Shown here in pieces: positions 1 to 8,170 of a stretch of DNA of 11,741 bases. The stretch comes from an uncultured Saprospiraceae bacterium (GTDB taxonomy: Bacteria; Bacteroidota; Bacteroidia; Chitinophagales; Saprospiraceae). The notes below the pieces were generated by a model. The model worked only from the letters and a program-made list of their open reading frames with translations. It was not told where the DNA came from and ran no database searches. Numbering within the stretch: the stretch's first letter is position 1; each line of letters starts with the position of its first letter. The DNA lies in assembly GCA_938002705.1 (NCBI GenBank), contig CALLAG010000251.1, forward strand, positions 1 through 11,741, in the 5' to 3' direction. Position numbers and translations under genes: made by a program.

Positions 1-241
1 GGATAAGGTTATAAGCCTTAGCCTGAGAAGTGTTTTTAAGCTTAGTTATCTGGCCCTCTGATATGGTATCATATAGAAGCTCTTCTACTTCTAATTCCTG
101 TAACTCTTTTATTTCATTTTCTGAGTTATTGTCGTTAGGCATTTCTTCCTTGTGTTGTGGTATTATAGCATTGCTATATAGAGGTGATACAGCTTGGGTA
201 GCTATAACAAGAATGACGACTAAGATTGACACTAACTTCAC
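1..241 (-). CDS. N-terminal part of an exported protein of unknown function (runs off left edge)
   Basis: The frame is open for 80 codons from a GTG at 241 to the window edge. An in-frame TAA sits directly upstream (242-244), so no earlier start exists. Read from GTG, residues 2-20 carry one Lys and then a run of Val/Ile/Leu/Ala, which looks like a signal peptide or N-terminal membrane anchor. No lipobox Cys is visible. Residues 30-60 are polar and strongly acidic (many Glu, Asn, Asp) and may form a coiled coil or linker. A second in-frame GTG at 232 is an alternative start. It would lose the Lys but leave a short leader after the putative promoter at 246-277. The gene diverges from the TetR-family gene at 380, so the regulator may control it; this is inference from position only. 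I do not recognise the family, and the visible part is too short for a domain call. Confidence 0.6.
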   Translation of the reverse strand, partial: MKLVSILVVILVIATQAVSPLYSNAIIPQHKEEMPNDNNSENEIKELQELEVEELLYDTISEGQITKLKNTSQAKAYNLI

Positions 242-245
242 TTAC

Positions 246-277
246 CAAATATAGGAAAGAGAGTATTGCTATCCAAA
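246..277 (-). promoter_or_regulatory. Candidate Bacteroidota-type promoter for the leftward gene
   Basis: On the minus strand TATATTTG (253-246) is an exact match to the -7 consensus TAnnTTTG. A TTTG (277-274) lies 20 nt upstream, fitting the -33 element. Transcription would start around 241-238, essentially at the GTG codon. Either the mRNA is leaderless or nearly so, or the downstream GTG at 232 is the real start. AT-rich DNA produces such matches by chance, so confidence is limited. Confidence 0.4.
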
Positions 278-330
278 TATAATTGAAAACTATCATGATG
301 TGTGTAATGGCTATCATTATATAGTGTAAA
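268..330. repeat. Three 21-bp-phased CTATC repeats in the divergent intergenic region
   Basis: CTATC occurs at 269-273, 290-294 and 311-315, exactly 21 bp (two helical turns) apart, so all copies face the same side of the helix. The first and third 21-bp units (268-288 and 310-330) match at about 15 of 21 positions. The third copy also forms an inverted pair, CTAT (311-314) with ATAG (321-324). The location between a TetR-type gene and its divergent neighbour makes an operator array plausible, but no operator consensus is known for this regulator. Confidence 0.35.
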
Positions 331-332
331 GC

Positions 333-360
333 TTTAGAATCAATTAATTTCTTATTTTTG
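333..360 (+). promoter_or_regulatory. Candidate promoter of the TetR-family gene
   Basis: TATTTTTG at 353-360 matches the Bacteroidota -7 element TAnnTTTG exactly. TTTA at 333-336 is an imperfect -33 element (consensus TTTG) 16 nt upstream. Predicted transcription would begin near 366, giving a leader of roughly 14 nt before the ATG at 380. This supports that start codon. Confidence 0.45.
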
Positions 361-379
361 AATTCACATAAGACTTACT

Positions 380-1054
380 ATGGCTTTAGATCTTAAGTTT
401 TTGATTTCCAGCGGCTTGTATCATAGGGATCCGCAAGGGACAGAGTTTGGACAAAAGATATTAAAACACAGTGTCCTACTTATAGATCACTTAGGATTTG
501 AATCTTTTACATTTAAGAAATTAGCTAAAGAAATATCCTCTACGGAGACATCCATATATAGATATTTTGAGAATAAGCATATGTTGCTTGTGTTTCTATG
601 CTCGTGGTATGCAGAATGGGTAGCTTACCTTATCGAGATTAATACTAAGAACATCCACGATCCATCCGATAGGCTTAAGGTTGTATTACATAATGTAGTA
701 GCAGCATCTACAGAGAATGTTCTCACGGAATATATCAACGAGAATGTACTACATAGAATCATAGTCAAAGAGGGAGCTAAAGCCTATCATACTATCTCAG
801 TAGATAAGGAGAATAAAGAAGGACTTTTCTTGAGCCACAAAAATCTGATCTCTATTATAGAAAAGCACATAGGAGAGGTCAATAAGGAATTCCCTTATAA
901 GAAATCACTAGCCAGTAATCTGTATGAAATGGCTAATAATCAGATATACTTTTCTGAACATCTTCCTGACTTATCAGATATAGGTAAGAAAGATAAGAAC
1001 CACAAATCCTTAGAAGAGATGCTTAATTTCTATACAGAAAAACTACTTAATTAG
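380..1054 (+). CDS. TetR/AcrR-family transcriptional regulator
   Basis: A 224-residue protein of normal TetR-family length. Residues 27-70 form a recognisable TetR_N helix-turn-helix: a helix ending in LGF (38-40), then FTFKKLAKEIS, then the recognition helix with the family signature IYRYF (59-63), followed by N65, K66 and Leu residues. The remaining 150 residues are helical and divergent, as expected for the ligand-binding and dimerisation domain, so the inducer cannot be inferred. Proteins of this class are usually cytoplasmic dimeric repressors released by a small ligand. The ATG at 380 lies about 20 nt after a good TAnnTTTG element. The gene diverges from the exported protein at 1-241, with repeat elements between them that could be its operator. 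Its last 8 nt overlap, tail to tail, the end of the VCBS-3 gene. Control of the VCBS/SusD operon is possible but has no direct sequence support. Confidence 0.88.
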   Translation: MALDLKFLISSGLYHRDPQGTEFGQKILKHSVLLIDHLGFESFTFKKLAKEISSTETSIYRYFENKHMLLVFLCSWYAEWVAYLIEINTKNIHDPSDRLKVVLHNVVAASTENVLTEYINENVLHRIIVKEGAKAYHTISVDKENKEGLFLSHKNLISIIEKHIGEVNKEFPYKKSLASNLYEMANNQIYFSEHLPDLSDIGKKDKNHKSLEEMLNFYTEKLLN

Positions 1055-4000
1055 CCTCATCAATTATATACTGATAATCATTATTGCATACAATAAGATA
1101 TCTATTATCACCTATATCTATAATCTGCCTGGGATCTATATCAAATGGTAAGTGTAGAGATTGTGATTCTCTAAAGCTCTCGCTGTCCATATCATAGCCT
1201 ATAAGCATAGCACCACTATGTCCAGAGTTACTACCTAATTCTGTTACCATATTATGTGAGTTAGATACATACATAATGTCACCATTTTCTTTGATATGAA
1301 TATCTTGGATAGTACTCAATTGAGTATAGTGTCCTAAAGGTATAGTCTTATATGATCCTTGATCAGATAGAAATAGAGTATGCTTGAGCTCATTTATCAT
1401 TTTTGATTCTACGACGGCTTTTTCTTTTGATGCATTTATATCTTCCAATTTGCGGACTTTGGAGAATGTATTATAATCTGAGAATTGCTTCTTAAGAAGA
1501 GGTGCCTGTGACTTCAGTCTATCTAATGATGCAAATGGCATATTAACTCCCATAAAATTGTAAAAAATAACTGGTTCTGTTTTTTTATTATCATCTATGT
1601 CCAGTACACTCATCATGACAGGGTTAGATTCAGTAGCTTTCCACTTCATGTTAGTGCCTGCATTAGCGGCTATGATATCTAAGGTGCCATCGCCATTATA
1701 ATCATGTGTCGCTATAGCATTCCACATACCCGTCTTACTTAATCCTATATCATCAGAACGATACTTAAGTATACCGTTACCTTCATTCTGCATGACGACT
1801 ATGCCCATCCAGTCACCACAGAAGATGAGGTCTTCATCACCATCATTATCATAATCTACCCATTCGCTATCAGCGATCATACCGTACCTTTCTTTGTAGG
1901 CTATATCTACGCCTTGCCCTGACTTGTTCTTAAGGATAAAGCTATAAGGTGATAGTCCATAAGAGAAGGGTATTGACCGAGCTCCTACAAATATGTCTTG
2001 GTAACCATCTTGATCATAGTCTGATATTGCGACCGTACCACCATTAGTGTGGGGTAGTGATAGTGGAATCCTTTTGAGGTTTCCTTTACCATCATTGAGA
2101 TATATTCTATCCTCTAATAATTTATCTAATTCTGTATTTTGGTTGCCTCCAGATACAACATATAGATCGAGGTCACCATCTTTGTCGAAGTCTATAGGTG
2201 CAGCGGCTGTATCTTCATACTTTGCATCTAACTTAAAATCGGTATTCTCTACACGGGCATAGGATCCATCCTTTCTGGACACATATAGAACGGGTTCTTG
2301 TAATGAGGCTCCACCTATAAATATATCTTTACGACCGTCTCCGTTAAAATCTGCACTTACAGCTGCAGGTCCTTCTCGGGACAGTAGTTCGGGTATCAGT
2401 ACATCGAAGTCACTATCTACATATTTGTTTTCTCGGTGCTGATGTTTGAATAATACTGGCGTAGATATATCTTTTGATGTAGATGCGTATTGAGTTTTTG
2501 AATCAGTGACTTTATTTATGTTGAGATTTTGATTTATTTCTGGAGAGGACACTTTTTGTATTGTATTGTCGGGCCATACGATCATAATAGAATCTATACT
2601 TGTATGATCTCCTATTCCTATATGTAATCTATGTGTAGACGATGATTGGTAGCCACGAGTAGTTACATAATCTTTATAGATTTCTAAACCTTGGCTGTAG
2701 AGCTGAACCTTAGCATTCTTAGTAGTCTGCTTGGTTTCGTCATTTAATTCTATTGATATATAATTATTGTTAGAACTGCTTTCATTACGTAATAGCGTTA
2801 CTTTCTGATTGATGTTATTACAGACGATATCTAAGTCTCCATCAGAATCTAAGTCGGCGTAAGCAGCACCGTTAGAGAAAGTCGCTTGTCCTACAAAAGA
2901 TTCCTCAAGTGGAGAATATTTAAATTCTTCATTTTGTGAAAATAATATATTAGGCAAAGGCTCAGAGGGCATAAGTTTAAGCATCTCTTCCAGGTGCTTT
3001 TGTTGCTCCTCATCAGTTCTATCTGTTACATTTAAGCTATTAAGAAAATTAATATAATCAAGATCATTAGGCCTGTGGACAATACCGTTACTTATGTATA
3101 TGTCATTAAGTCCATCATTATTATAATCTTGCAAGAGGACTGCCCAGCTCCAGTCAGTTGCATAAGTCTCAGTAGATAATGCAATGTCTTGGAACTGCAT
3201 GGGACTTCTCTGGATGTGGAAATTATTACGTGCATATTGATCTTCAAATCCAAAATCTTTTCTGATGTTAAATATCTGATCTGTATCTTCTCCTCCCGAC
3301 TTCATCGCTACCTCAGCAGAATAGGGCAGCATATCTGTTGTAAATATATCTGGCCTGTTGTCATTATTCATATCAGCGATATCTGCACCCATCGTAAACT
3401 TAGATGTATGTGTCATATGCTTATTAATGGATTCTAAGAATGTTCCATTACCTTGATTGATATACATATAGTCATTCTCGTGGAAGTCATTACCTACGTA
3501 TATATCTGTAAGGTTATCACCATTGATGTCAGCTGTCACCACACATAGCCCATAGCCTAATGCACTGCTGTAGATTTTAGACTGAGCAGTGACATCTACG
3601 AATTTATTTTCTTTCTCATTGAGTCTATTTTCATAAAGTCTATCACCTGATAGGCTGTCCATGATCATTCTCTTATCTATCTTACCATAACTACGAGGAG
3701 AGTGGATGGAGTGATTAAGTAAGTACATGTCTAAGTCACCATCGTTATCATAATCAAAAAATGAAGCTTGGGTAGAAAAGCCATAGAAATCTAAGCCATA
3801 CTTCTGAGATGATTCTGAGAATGTACCATCATTGTTATTAATATACAGCTGATTATGTACACTACCATCTGAGAACAGACCGACCTTGCATACATATATG
3901 TCTAAAGCACCGTCATTATTGACGTCATCTATACTGACACCTGTAGACCAGCTATTGTCATTGATGATGCCAGATGATTCTGTTACATCTTCGAATACCA

Positions 4001-4295
4001 GATCACCTTTGTTGATATATAGTTTGTCACTTACTTCATTGCCAGTAAAGTATACGTCTTCTAATCCGTCATTATTAATATCACCTATAGCGACTCCACC
4101 TCCATTATAGTAATACAGATATTCGAGAATATTTCTGTCTATATCTGGCGTGAGATTATTAGAGAAATCAAGCTTGCTTATGCTCGCGTCTACTTCCGTC
4201 CAGTCAGAATTAAGGACTTCTTCTATTTTTGATTCTTCAGAACAGGCTACGAATAATAAAGCAAAAATAAATATTGAAAATATAGATCTAATCAT
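1047..4295 (-). CDS. Giant FG-GAP/VCBS-repeat lipoprotein with ASPIC/UnbV domain (VCBS-3)
   Basis: This is a 1082-residue predicted lipoprotein. Residues 1-17 are a signal peptide and C18 is the lipid-anchored Cys (FVAC), followed by Ser-Glu-Glu, an acidic start typical of surface-exported Bacteroidota lipoproteins. Seven FG-GAP/VCBS calcium-loop motifs (DxDxDGxxD type) begin near residues 72, 124, 181, 256, 308, 390 and 481. An ASPIC/UnbV domain occupies about 511-593 (RGYQSS, LHIGIG and WPDN motifs). Five more loops begin near 649, 702, 759, 814 and 865. Related animal proteins include CRTAC1, and FG-GAP repeats build beta-propellers in integrin alpha chains. No catalytic domain is seen; a binding or scaffold role at the cell surface is inferred. 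It is the last gene of the block, and its ATG overlaps the VCBS-2 stop by 8 nt (ATGATTAG), so translation is probably coupled. It is the most divergent paralog: the last two loops conserved in VCBS-1 and VCBS-2 are degraded here (near residues 899 and 999), and its ASPIC domain lacks the FG(I/V)G motif. Confidence 0.92.
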   Translation of the reverse strand: MIRSIFSIFIFALLFVACSEESKIEEVLNSDWTEVDASISKLDFSNNLTPDIDRNILEYLYYYNGGGVAIGDINNDGLEDVYFTGNEVSDKLYINKGDLVFEDVTESSGIINDNSWSTGVSIDDVNNDGALDIYVCKVGLFSDGSVHNQLYINNNDGTFSESSQKYGLDFYGFSTQASFFDYDNDGDLDMYLLNHSIHSPRSYGKIDKRMIMDSLSGDRLYENRLNEKENKFVDVTAQSKIYSSALGYGLCVVTADINGDNLTDIYVGNDFHENDYMYINQGNGTFLESINKHMTHTSKFTMGADIADMNNDNRPDIFTTDMLPYSAEVAMKSGGEDTDQIFNIRKDFGFEDQYARNNFHIQRSPMQFQDIALSTETYATDWSWAVLLQDYNNDGLNDIYISNGIVHRPNDLDYINFLNSLNVTDRTDEEQQKHLEEMLKLMPSEPLPNILFSQNEEFKYSPLEESFVGQATFSNGAAYADLDSDGDLDIVCNNINQKVTLLRNESSSNNNYISIELNDETKQTTKNAKVQLYSQGLEIYKDYVTTRGYQSSSTHRLHIGIGDHTSIDSIMIVWPDNTIQKVSSPEINQNLNINKVTDSKTQYASTSKDISTPVLFKHQHRENKYVDSDFDVLIPELLSREGPAAVSADFNGDGRKDIFIGGASLQEPVLYVSRKDGSYARVENTDFKLDAKYEDTAAAPIDFDKDGDLDLYVVSGGNQNTELDKLLEDRIYLNDGKGNLKRIPLSLPHTNGGTVAISDYDQDGYQDIFVGARSIPFSYGLSPYSFILKNKSGQGVDIAYKERYGMIADSEWVDYDNDGDEDLIFCGDWMGIVVMQNEGNGILKYRSDDIGLSKTGMWNAIATHDYNGDGTLDIIAANAGTNMKWKATESNPVMMSVLDIDDNKKTEPVIFYNFMGVNMPFASLDRLKSQAPLLKKQFSDYNTFSKVRKLEDINASKEKAVVESKMINELKHTLFLSDQGSYKTIPLGHYTQLSTIQDIHIKENGDIMYVSNSHNMVTELGSNSGHSGAMLIGYDMDSESFRESQSLHLPFDIDPRQIIDIGDNRYLIVCNNDYQYIIDEAN
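4288..4295 (-). other. Stop/start overlap coupling VCBS-2 and VCBS-3
   Basis: The minus-strand octamer ATGATTAG holds the VCBS-3 start (4295-4293) and the VCBS-2 stop TAG (4290-4288). Such overlaps commonly allow a terminating ribosome to reinitiate, which would keep the two products in fixed ratio. Confidence 0.8.
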
Positions 4296-7200
4296 GCTGG
4301 AATTTAAAAGTTTTTAATGAGTCGTTACTTATGATGACTGTAAGTAAGCTATCAGTTGTAATGAAATCTCGTATCTCTCCATCTACTCGAAGTCCTTTGC
4401 CATTACTATAGGTATTGAAATTTCCATTGCCATCATTCTCTAAGTAGATACCATATGTGGCATCATAGATTCCCATCTCAGGAACAACACCATATAAGTT
4501 GCCACCCATAACGATATCTGTATGTCCATCAGAATTATAATCTCCTGTATCTATCGCATAGATAGGGCTCAGCTGTGCCTCGTAAGGAAGCGCTACAGAG
4601 CTATATTTATATTGACCGTCATTGATAAGTAATACCGTTCTCAGCTGATTACATTCGAGTATGTCTGCATTCTCTAATTCTTCTTGTGTTAATATATTAG
4701 TAATGTCAGCTTCTTTAAATGAATTGAAATCTGGGAACCTCTTTTTTAGACCCTTCATCTGATCTATGAGATTATGCCTGAGGGCATAGGGATAATCCTT
4801 ACCATCAGACCGATTGTGAGTCGTAATACCTTCGGGTGACCCATTATTGTCAAAGTCTGAATAATATAATTTAATAGGATGTTTTTCTGATGCTCTGAAT
4901 CTACTATTTGCTCCATGATTACCAGCAATGATATCTAAGTCACCATCTTTATCTATATCAGTAAGATGCATTGTCTTCCACCATCCTGAGAGTGGTATGT
5001 CACAGTTTATTTTTTGTTCTTGGAATTGACCTTTGGTATTCGTAAATATTCTTATATCCATAAATTCTCCGCATATGATAAGGTCTGTGTCGCCGTCTCC
5101 ATCTATATCTTGGAGCTGTCCATCAGTTATCATTCCTATGTCAGTAAGTTGAGGACAGATCTCACTTGTCATATCTTGGTATTGACCTTTGCCGTCATTG
5201 ATTAAGAAGTACCCGGAACAGTATTGACCGAATTTCCCAATTTTAATACGTTCACCTACAAATATATCCTCGTCACCATCATTGTCAATGTCTGCATGTG
5301 CCACGGCGCTTGTTGATATTCTATTCCCATCGGAAGGGAATCTTTGTTTAGTCAGGCTAAAGTTGCCTTTACCGTCATTTAATAATAAGTGGTCATACAT
5401 ATATTCCGAAAATGGGCTTAACTCTACACCTCCGCTTGCGAGGTAGAGGTCAAGATCCTCATCGCCATCCACATCTAACAACATAGCTTGGATATGTTCA
5501 GATTCTATTATCGACTGGAGTGCCTTAGTTGGAGCTTGCTTACTATAGCTACCGTCTGCTGATTGTATATATATTTCTGTAAGTGACGATTTAGCACCAG
5601 GTAGAATAATATCTTCTAAGTCATCACCATTGATATCCCCACTTGCATGTCGAGGACCTTCGTTAGATCTCATAGAGTAGATAAGTCTCTCTTTGTTGAA
5701 ATCCACATAGTTGTTTTCTGATTTCTTATAGTCGGCTATAGGTGAGGTTAGTTTGAATATAGGCTTGTCAGTATTACTTTTAGCGACGGTAGTTTTTTCT
5801 TCAGATTCTTCTATGGTTATTGTCTGATTAGTCGTAACGTCAGCAAGCTGCGTTATTCTTCCAGAGGGCCATATGATTTCTATATTGCATTTAGCAGCAG
5901 TACCTAATCCAATGTTAGGTCGAGGGTCCATACATGACTCGAATCCTCTTGTTGGAATATTTTCGTAAGTGAAGGATGCCTCTTCAGTTGTTACCTTAAT
6001 TTTAGAACCTACACCAAAATGATTTGACGTCGATCCCTTAAGATTTAGCTTTATGTAATTGTTCTTAGTTGAACTTAACTTGTTTTCATACACAAAGCAG
6101 GGCATGTTGATATTATTGACAACTAGGTCTAAGTCACCATCGTTATCGAGGTCACCGTAGGCAGCTCCGTTAGAGAAACTTTCCGTATTCAATCCACTGT
6201 TCTTATATTCAGAAAATGAGAGGTCTCCGTTATTCTTATAGGATTGATTCTCTACAGGATTAGACGGTATGATATCTATAAGTTCCTTATAGTTGACCCC
6301 TTCAGCACTTATTAGAGATTCTATGATTGATTCATTGGCTATATACTGTAGGTAATCTTGGTCGGTGAGGTCTTTGTAGATGCCGTTAGCGATGTACAGG
6401 TCTTTGAGCCCATCATTATCCATATCAAAAAATAATGCTCCCCAGCTCCAATCTGAGGCTTCTACACCCGCGTATCTTGACACCTCAGAGAACTTATCCT
6501 CTCCAATGTTATGGTGTAACATATTTCTTGTGAATTGATGATGGTAGCCATTCTTAAGATTGTATTGGTACCTATTCCAATCATCAAAAGTTGTGACCGT
6601 CTTAAGTCGTTCGTATTCTACGGGTAGCATGTCTGTTACGAAAATATCTGTACGACCATCATTATCTATATCAGCAGCATCCGCTCCCATAGAGGCGGCA
6701 CTTATAGAGTGTATCTGATTCTCAAGGTCCTCTAAGAAGGTCCCGTTCTTCTGATTAATGTATAGATAATCTCTTTCGAAGAAGTCATTGGATACGAATA
6801 TGTCTTCCCAATCATCGCCATTAAAATCACTTACGGTAACTCCTAATCCAAATCCTATGACACTGCCATAGATGCCTGCTTTCTCACTGACATCTACGAA
6901 TGTTCCATTCCTATTTTCCATGAGCTTATCACCTCCTAATATATCTCTGTTAGGTCTTTCGTTTTTTCTTAGGTTGAAACTGCCTATAGCTTCGTAGGAG
7001 TTATTGAGTATATATGCATCGAGGTCACCATCTTTATCATAATCAAAAAATGAGGCATGGGTAGAAAAACCTTTGTCATTGAGTTTGTAATCAGCAGCTG
7101 ATTCTGAGAAGGTCAGATCTTTATTATTGATGAAAAGTTCGTTCTCCTTATTAAGTCCAGAAGGATCGCCGGAGTTACAGACGTATATGTCTAAGAACCC

Positions 7201-7587
7201 ATCGTTATTGATATCTACCATAGTAACACCTGTAGACCATGGGCGAGTGCCTTCTACACCTGCAGATTCTGTAATATCAGTGAATTGAAAGTTTCCTTGA
7301 TTGTGGTATAGTTTATTTTCTTGTTGGTTAGATACCATATAGATGTCTACTAATCCGTCATTATCTATATCCCCTATGGCGACACCGCCACCATTATAGA
7401 AGTTACGATACTTGTATACGTTAAATGTATCAGTAGATGTCAGCATATTACTGAACTCTATGCCTATAGATGTATTGTCTCTCAGTGTAAATAATGGTCC
7501 AGAATCTCTGTCCTGATTATCATCACCACAAGACTCAATAGCACAAGCGGCTACCAAGAATAGGAATAAGTATAGTAATTTGTTCAT
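4288..7587 (-). CDS. Giant FG-GAP/VCBS-repeat lipoprotein with ASPIC/UnbV domain (VCBS-2)
   Basis: I chose the ATG at 7587 (1099 residues). The frame is open upstream to an ATG at 7683, but that extension lies inside the preceding gene and would bury the signal peptide. From 7587 the protein begins MNKLLYLFLF, with two candidate lipidation sites: C15 (VAAC, the better lipobox) and C20 (ESC, followed by GDD, the more typical acidic +2 context). Calcium-loop motifs begin near residues 73, 125, 182, 254, 307, 388 and 479. An ASPIC/UnbV domain spans about 509-592 (FGVGSKI, RGFES, IGLG and WPSG motifs). Further loops begin near 651, 705, 766, 827, 877, 911 and 1016. Family-specific motifs are shared with its neighbours: NGGGVAIGD near 65, TDMLP near 318 and DWSW near 379. 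It follows the small lipoprotein by 4 nt and precedes VCBS-3 with overlap. The likely role is surface ligand binding beside a SusCD transporter; the ligand is unknown. Confidence 0.92.
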   Translation of the reverse strand: MNKLLYLFLFLVAACAIESCGDDNQDRDSGPLFTLRDNTSIGIEFSNMLTSTDTFNVYKYRNFYNGGGVAIGDIDNDGLVDIYMVSNQQENKLYHNQGNFQFTDITESAGVEGTRPWSTGVTMVDINNDGFLDIYVCNSGDPSGLNKENELFINNKDLTFSESAADYKLNDKGFSTHASFFDYDKDGDLDAYILNNSYEAIGSFNLRKNERPNRDILGGDKLMENRNGTFVDVSEKAGIYGSVIGFGLGVTVSDFNGDDWEDIFVSNDFFERDYLYINQKNGTFLEDLENQIHSISAASMGADAADIDNDGRTDIFVTDMLPVEYERLKTVTTFDDWNRYQYNLKNGYHHQFTRNMLHHNIGEDKFSEVSRYAGVEASDWSWGALFFDMDNDGLKDLYIANGIYKDLTDQDYLQYIANESIIESLISAEGVNYKELIDIIPSNPVENQSYKNNGDLSFSEYKNSGLNTESFSNGAAYGDLDNDGDLDLVVNNINMPCFVYENKLSSTKNNYIKLNLKGSTSNHFGVGSKIKVTTEEASFTYENIPTRGFESCMDPRPNIGLGTAAKCNIEIIWPSGRITQLADVTTNQTITIEESEEKTTVAKSNTDKPIFKLTSPIADYKKSENNYVDFNKERLIYSMRSNEGPRHASGDINGDDLEDIILPGAKSSLTEIYIQSADGSYSKQAPTKALQSIIESEHIQAMLLDVDGDEDLDLYLASGGVELSPFSEYMYDHLLLNDGKGNFSLTKQRFPSDGNRISTSAVAHADIDNDGDEDIFVGERIKIGKFGQYCSGYFLINDGKGQYQDMTSEICPQLTDIGMITDGQLQDIDGDGDTDLIICGEFMDIRIFTNTKGQFQEQKINCDIPLSGWWKTMHLTDIDKDGDLDIIAGNHGANSRFRASEKHPIKLYYSDFDNNGSPEGITTHNRSDGKDYPYALRHNLIDQMKGLKKRFPDFNSFKEADITNILTQEELENADILECNQLRTVLLINDGQYKYSSVALPYEAQLSPIYAIDTGDYNSDGHTDIVMGGNLYGVVPEMGIYDATYGIYLENDGNGNFNTYSNGKGLRVDGEIRDFITTDSLLTVIISNDSLKTFKFQHD

Positions 7588-7591
7588 ACTA

Positions 7592-8167
7592 TTAATTGAT
7601 ATCATACCTCTTTCGTGTGTCTGTAATTTTAACTGATACGTCTTTCTTATTGAGAGGGAATATGAGGACCTGCCTGTTTCCATCTATTTTTGCGTAGGCT
7701 ACTCTGTTATCTAATTCTATTGTGATGAATTCATTTTTTCCATACTTTGTCATATAGTATTTTTGTAATTCATTCATTAGTCGGTCAGAGTGGTAGTCCT
7801 CATTCCATGGTGACCATGAAGAATAAGACATCTTCATATCCATACCGTACATGACCTCGTTTTTATCAAATATTCCATAGAATAGGACAACAACGTTCTC
7901 AGTAGAATCATTCTTTGCTGGTAGGTCTAAGCTATATTTGGCATATTTATTTCCTGGGCCTTGACTTACGAGGCCTTCTTTATTGAGATCCCAGCATTTA
8001 TCATAGAAGTCTTTTTTAGTATCTCCAACTTCTAATGTCAAGAATAACTCTTTATAAACCACACCGGATTTCATCTCTGATTTTATAGCTTTACTATATT
8101 CAGATTCGCAAGAATTTAATAGTGTTATAATAGATAGGATATATATTAAGTAAATTATATTTTTCAT
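7592..8167 (-). CDS. Small lipoprotein of unknown function in the VCBS operon
   Basis: A 191-residue protein with a hydrophobic leader (residues 4-17) and a lipobox-like LLNSC ending at C20, followed by acidic residues (ESE), so a lipoprotein is likely. The mature part is hydrophilic with alternating short hydrophobic stretches, suggesting a compact alpha/beta domain. Visible landmarks are KELFLTLEVGDTKKDFYDKCW (about 39-59, with C58), an aromatic patch SYSSWSPWN (114-122) and IDGNRQ (161-166). The segment around 40-60 resembles a recurring Bacteroidota hypothetical-protein pattern I have met before, but I cannot name a family. Its ATG abuts the VCBS-1 stop with no spacer (TAGATG), and its own stop lies 4 nt before the VCBS-2 start, so it is an integral operon member rather than an insertion. 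A role with the giant lipoproteins is inferred from position only. Confidence 0.88.
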   Translation of the reverse strand: MKNIIYLIYILSIITLLNSCESEYSKAIKSEMKSGVVYKELFLTLEVGDTKKDFYDKCWDLNKEGLVSQGPGNKYAKYSLDLPAKNDSTENVVVLFYGIFDKNEVMYGMDMKMSYSSWSPWNEDYHSDRLMNELQKYYMTKYGKNEFITIELDNRVAYAKIDGNRQVLIFPLNKKDVSVKITDTRKRYDIN

Positions 8168-8170
8168 CTA
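8165..8170 (-). other. Abutting stop and start codons (TAGATG)
   Basis: The VCBS-1 stop TAG (8170-8168) is followed with no spacer by the ATG of the small lipoprotein (8167-8165). Any ribosome-binding information for the small gene must therefore lie inside the VCBS-1 coding end, which favours translational coupling. Confidence 0.8.

Noticed and set aside
30..254. Plus-strand 74-codon open frame at the left end
   Set aside because: It is antisense to the minus-strand frame whose N-terminus looks like a signal peptide. Its own translation is Ser-rich and low-complexity with no recognisable domain.
1072..1110. Inverted pair TGATAAT/ATTATCA as a terminator for the TetR gene
   Set aside because: The stem is 7 bp and AT-only except one pair, with a loop of about 25 nt and no following T-tract. 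It lies within VCBS-3 coding sequence.
1047..4295. VCBS-3 as a pseudogene because of its degraded last loops
   Set aside because: The frame is intact over 1082 codons, the length matches its paralogs, and the lipobox and twelve loops are preserved.
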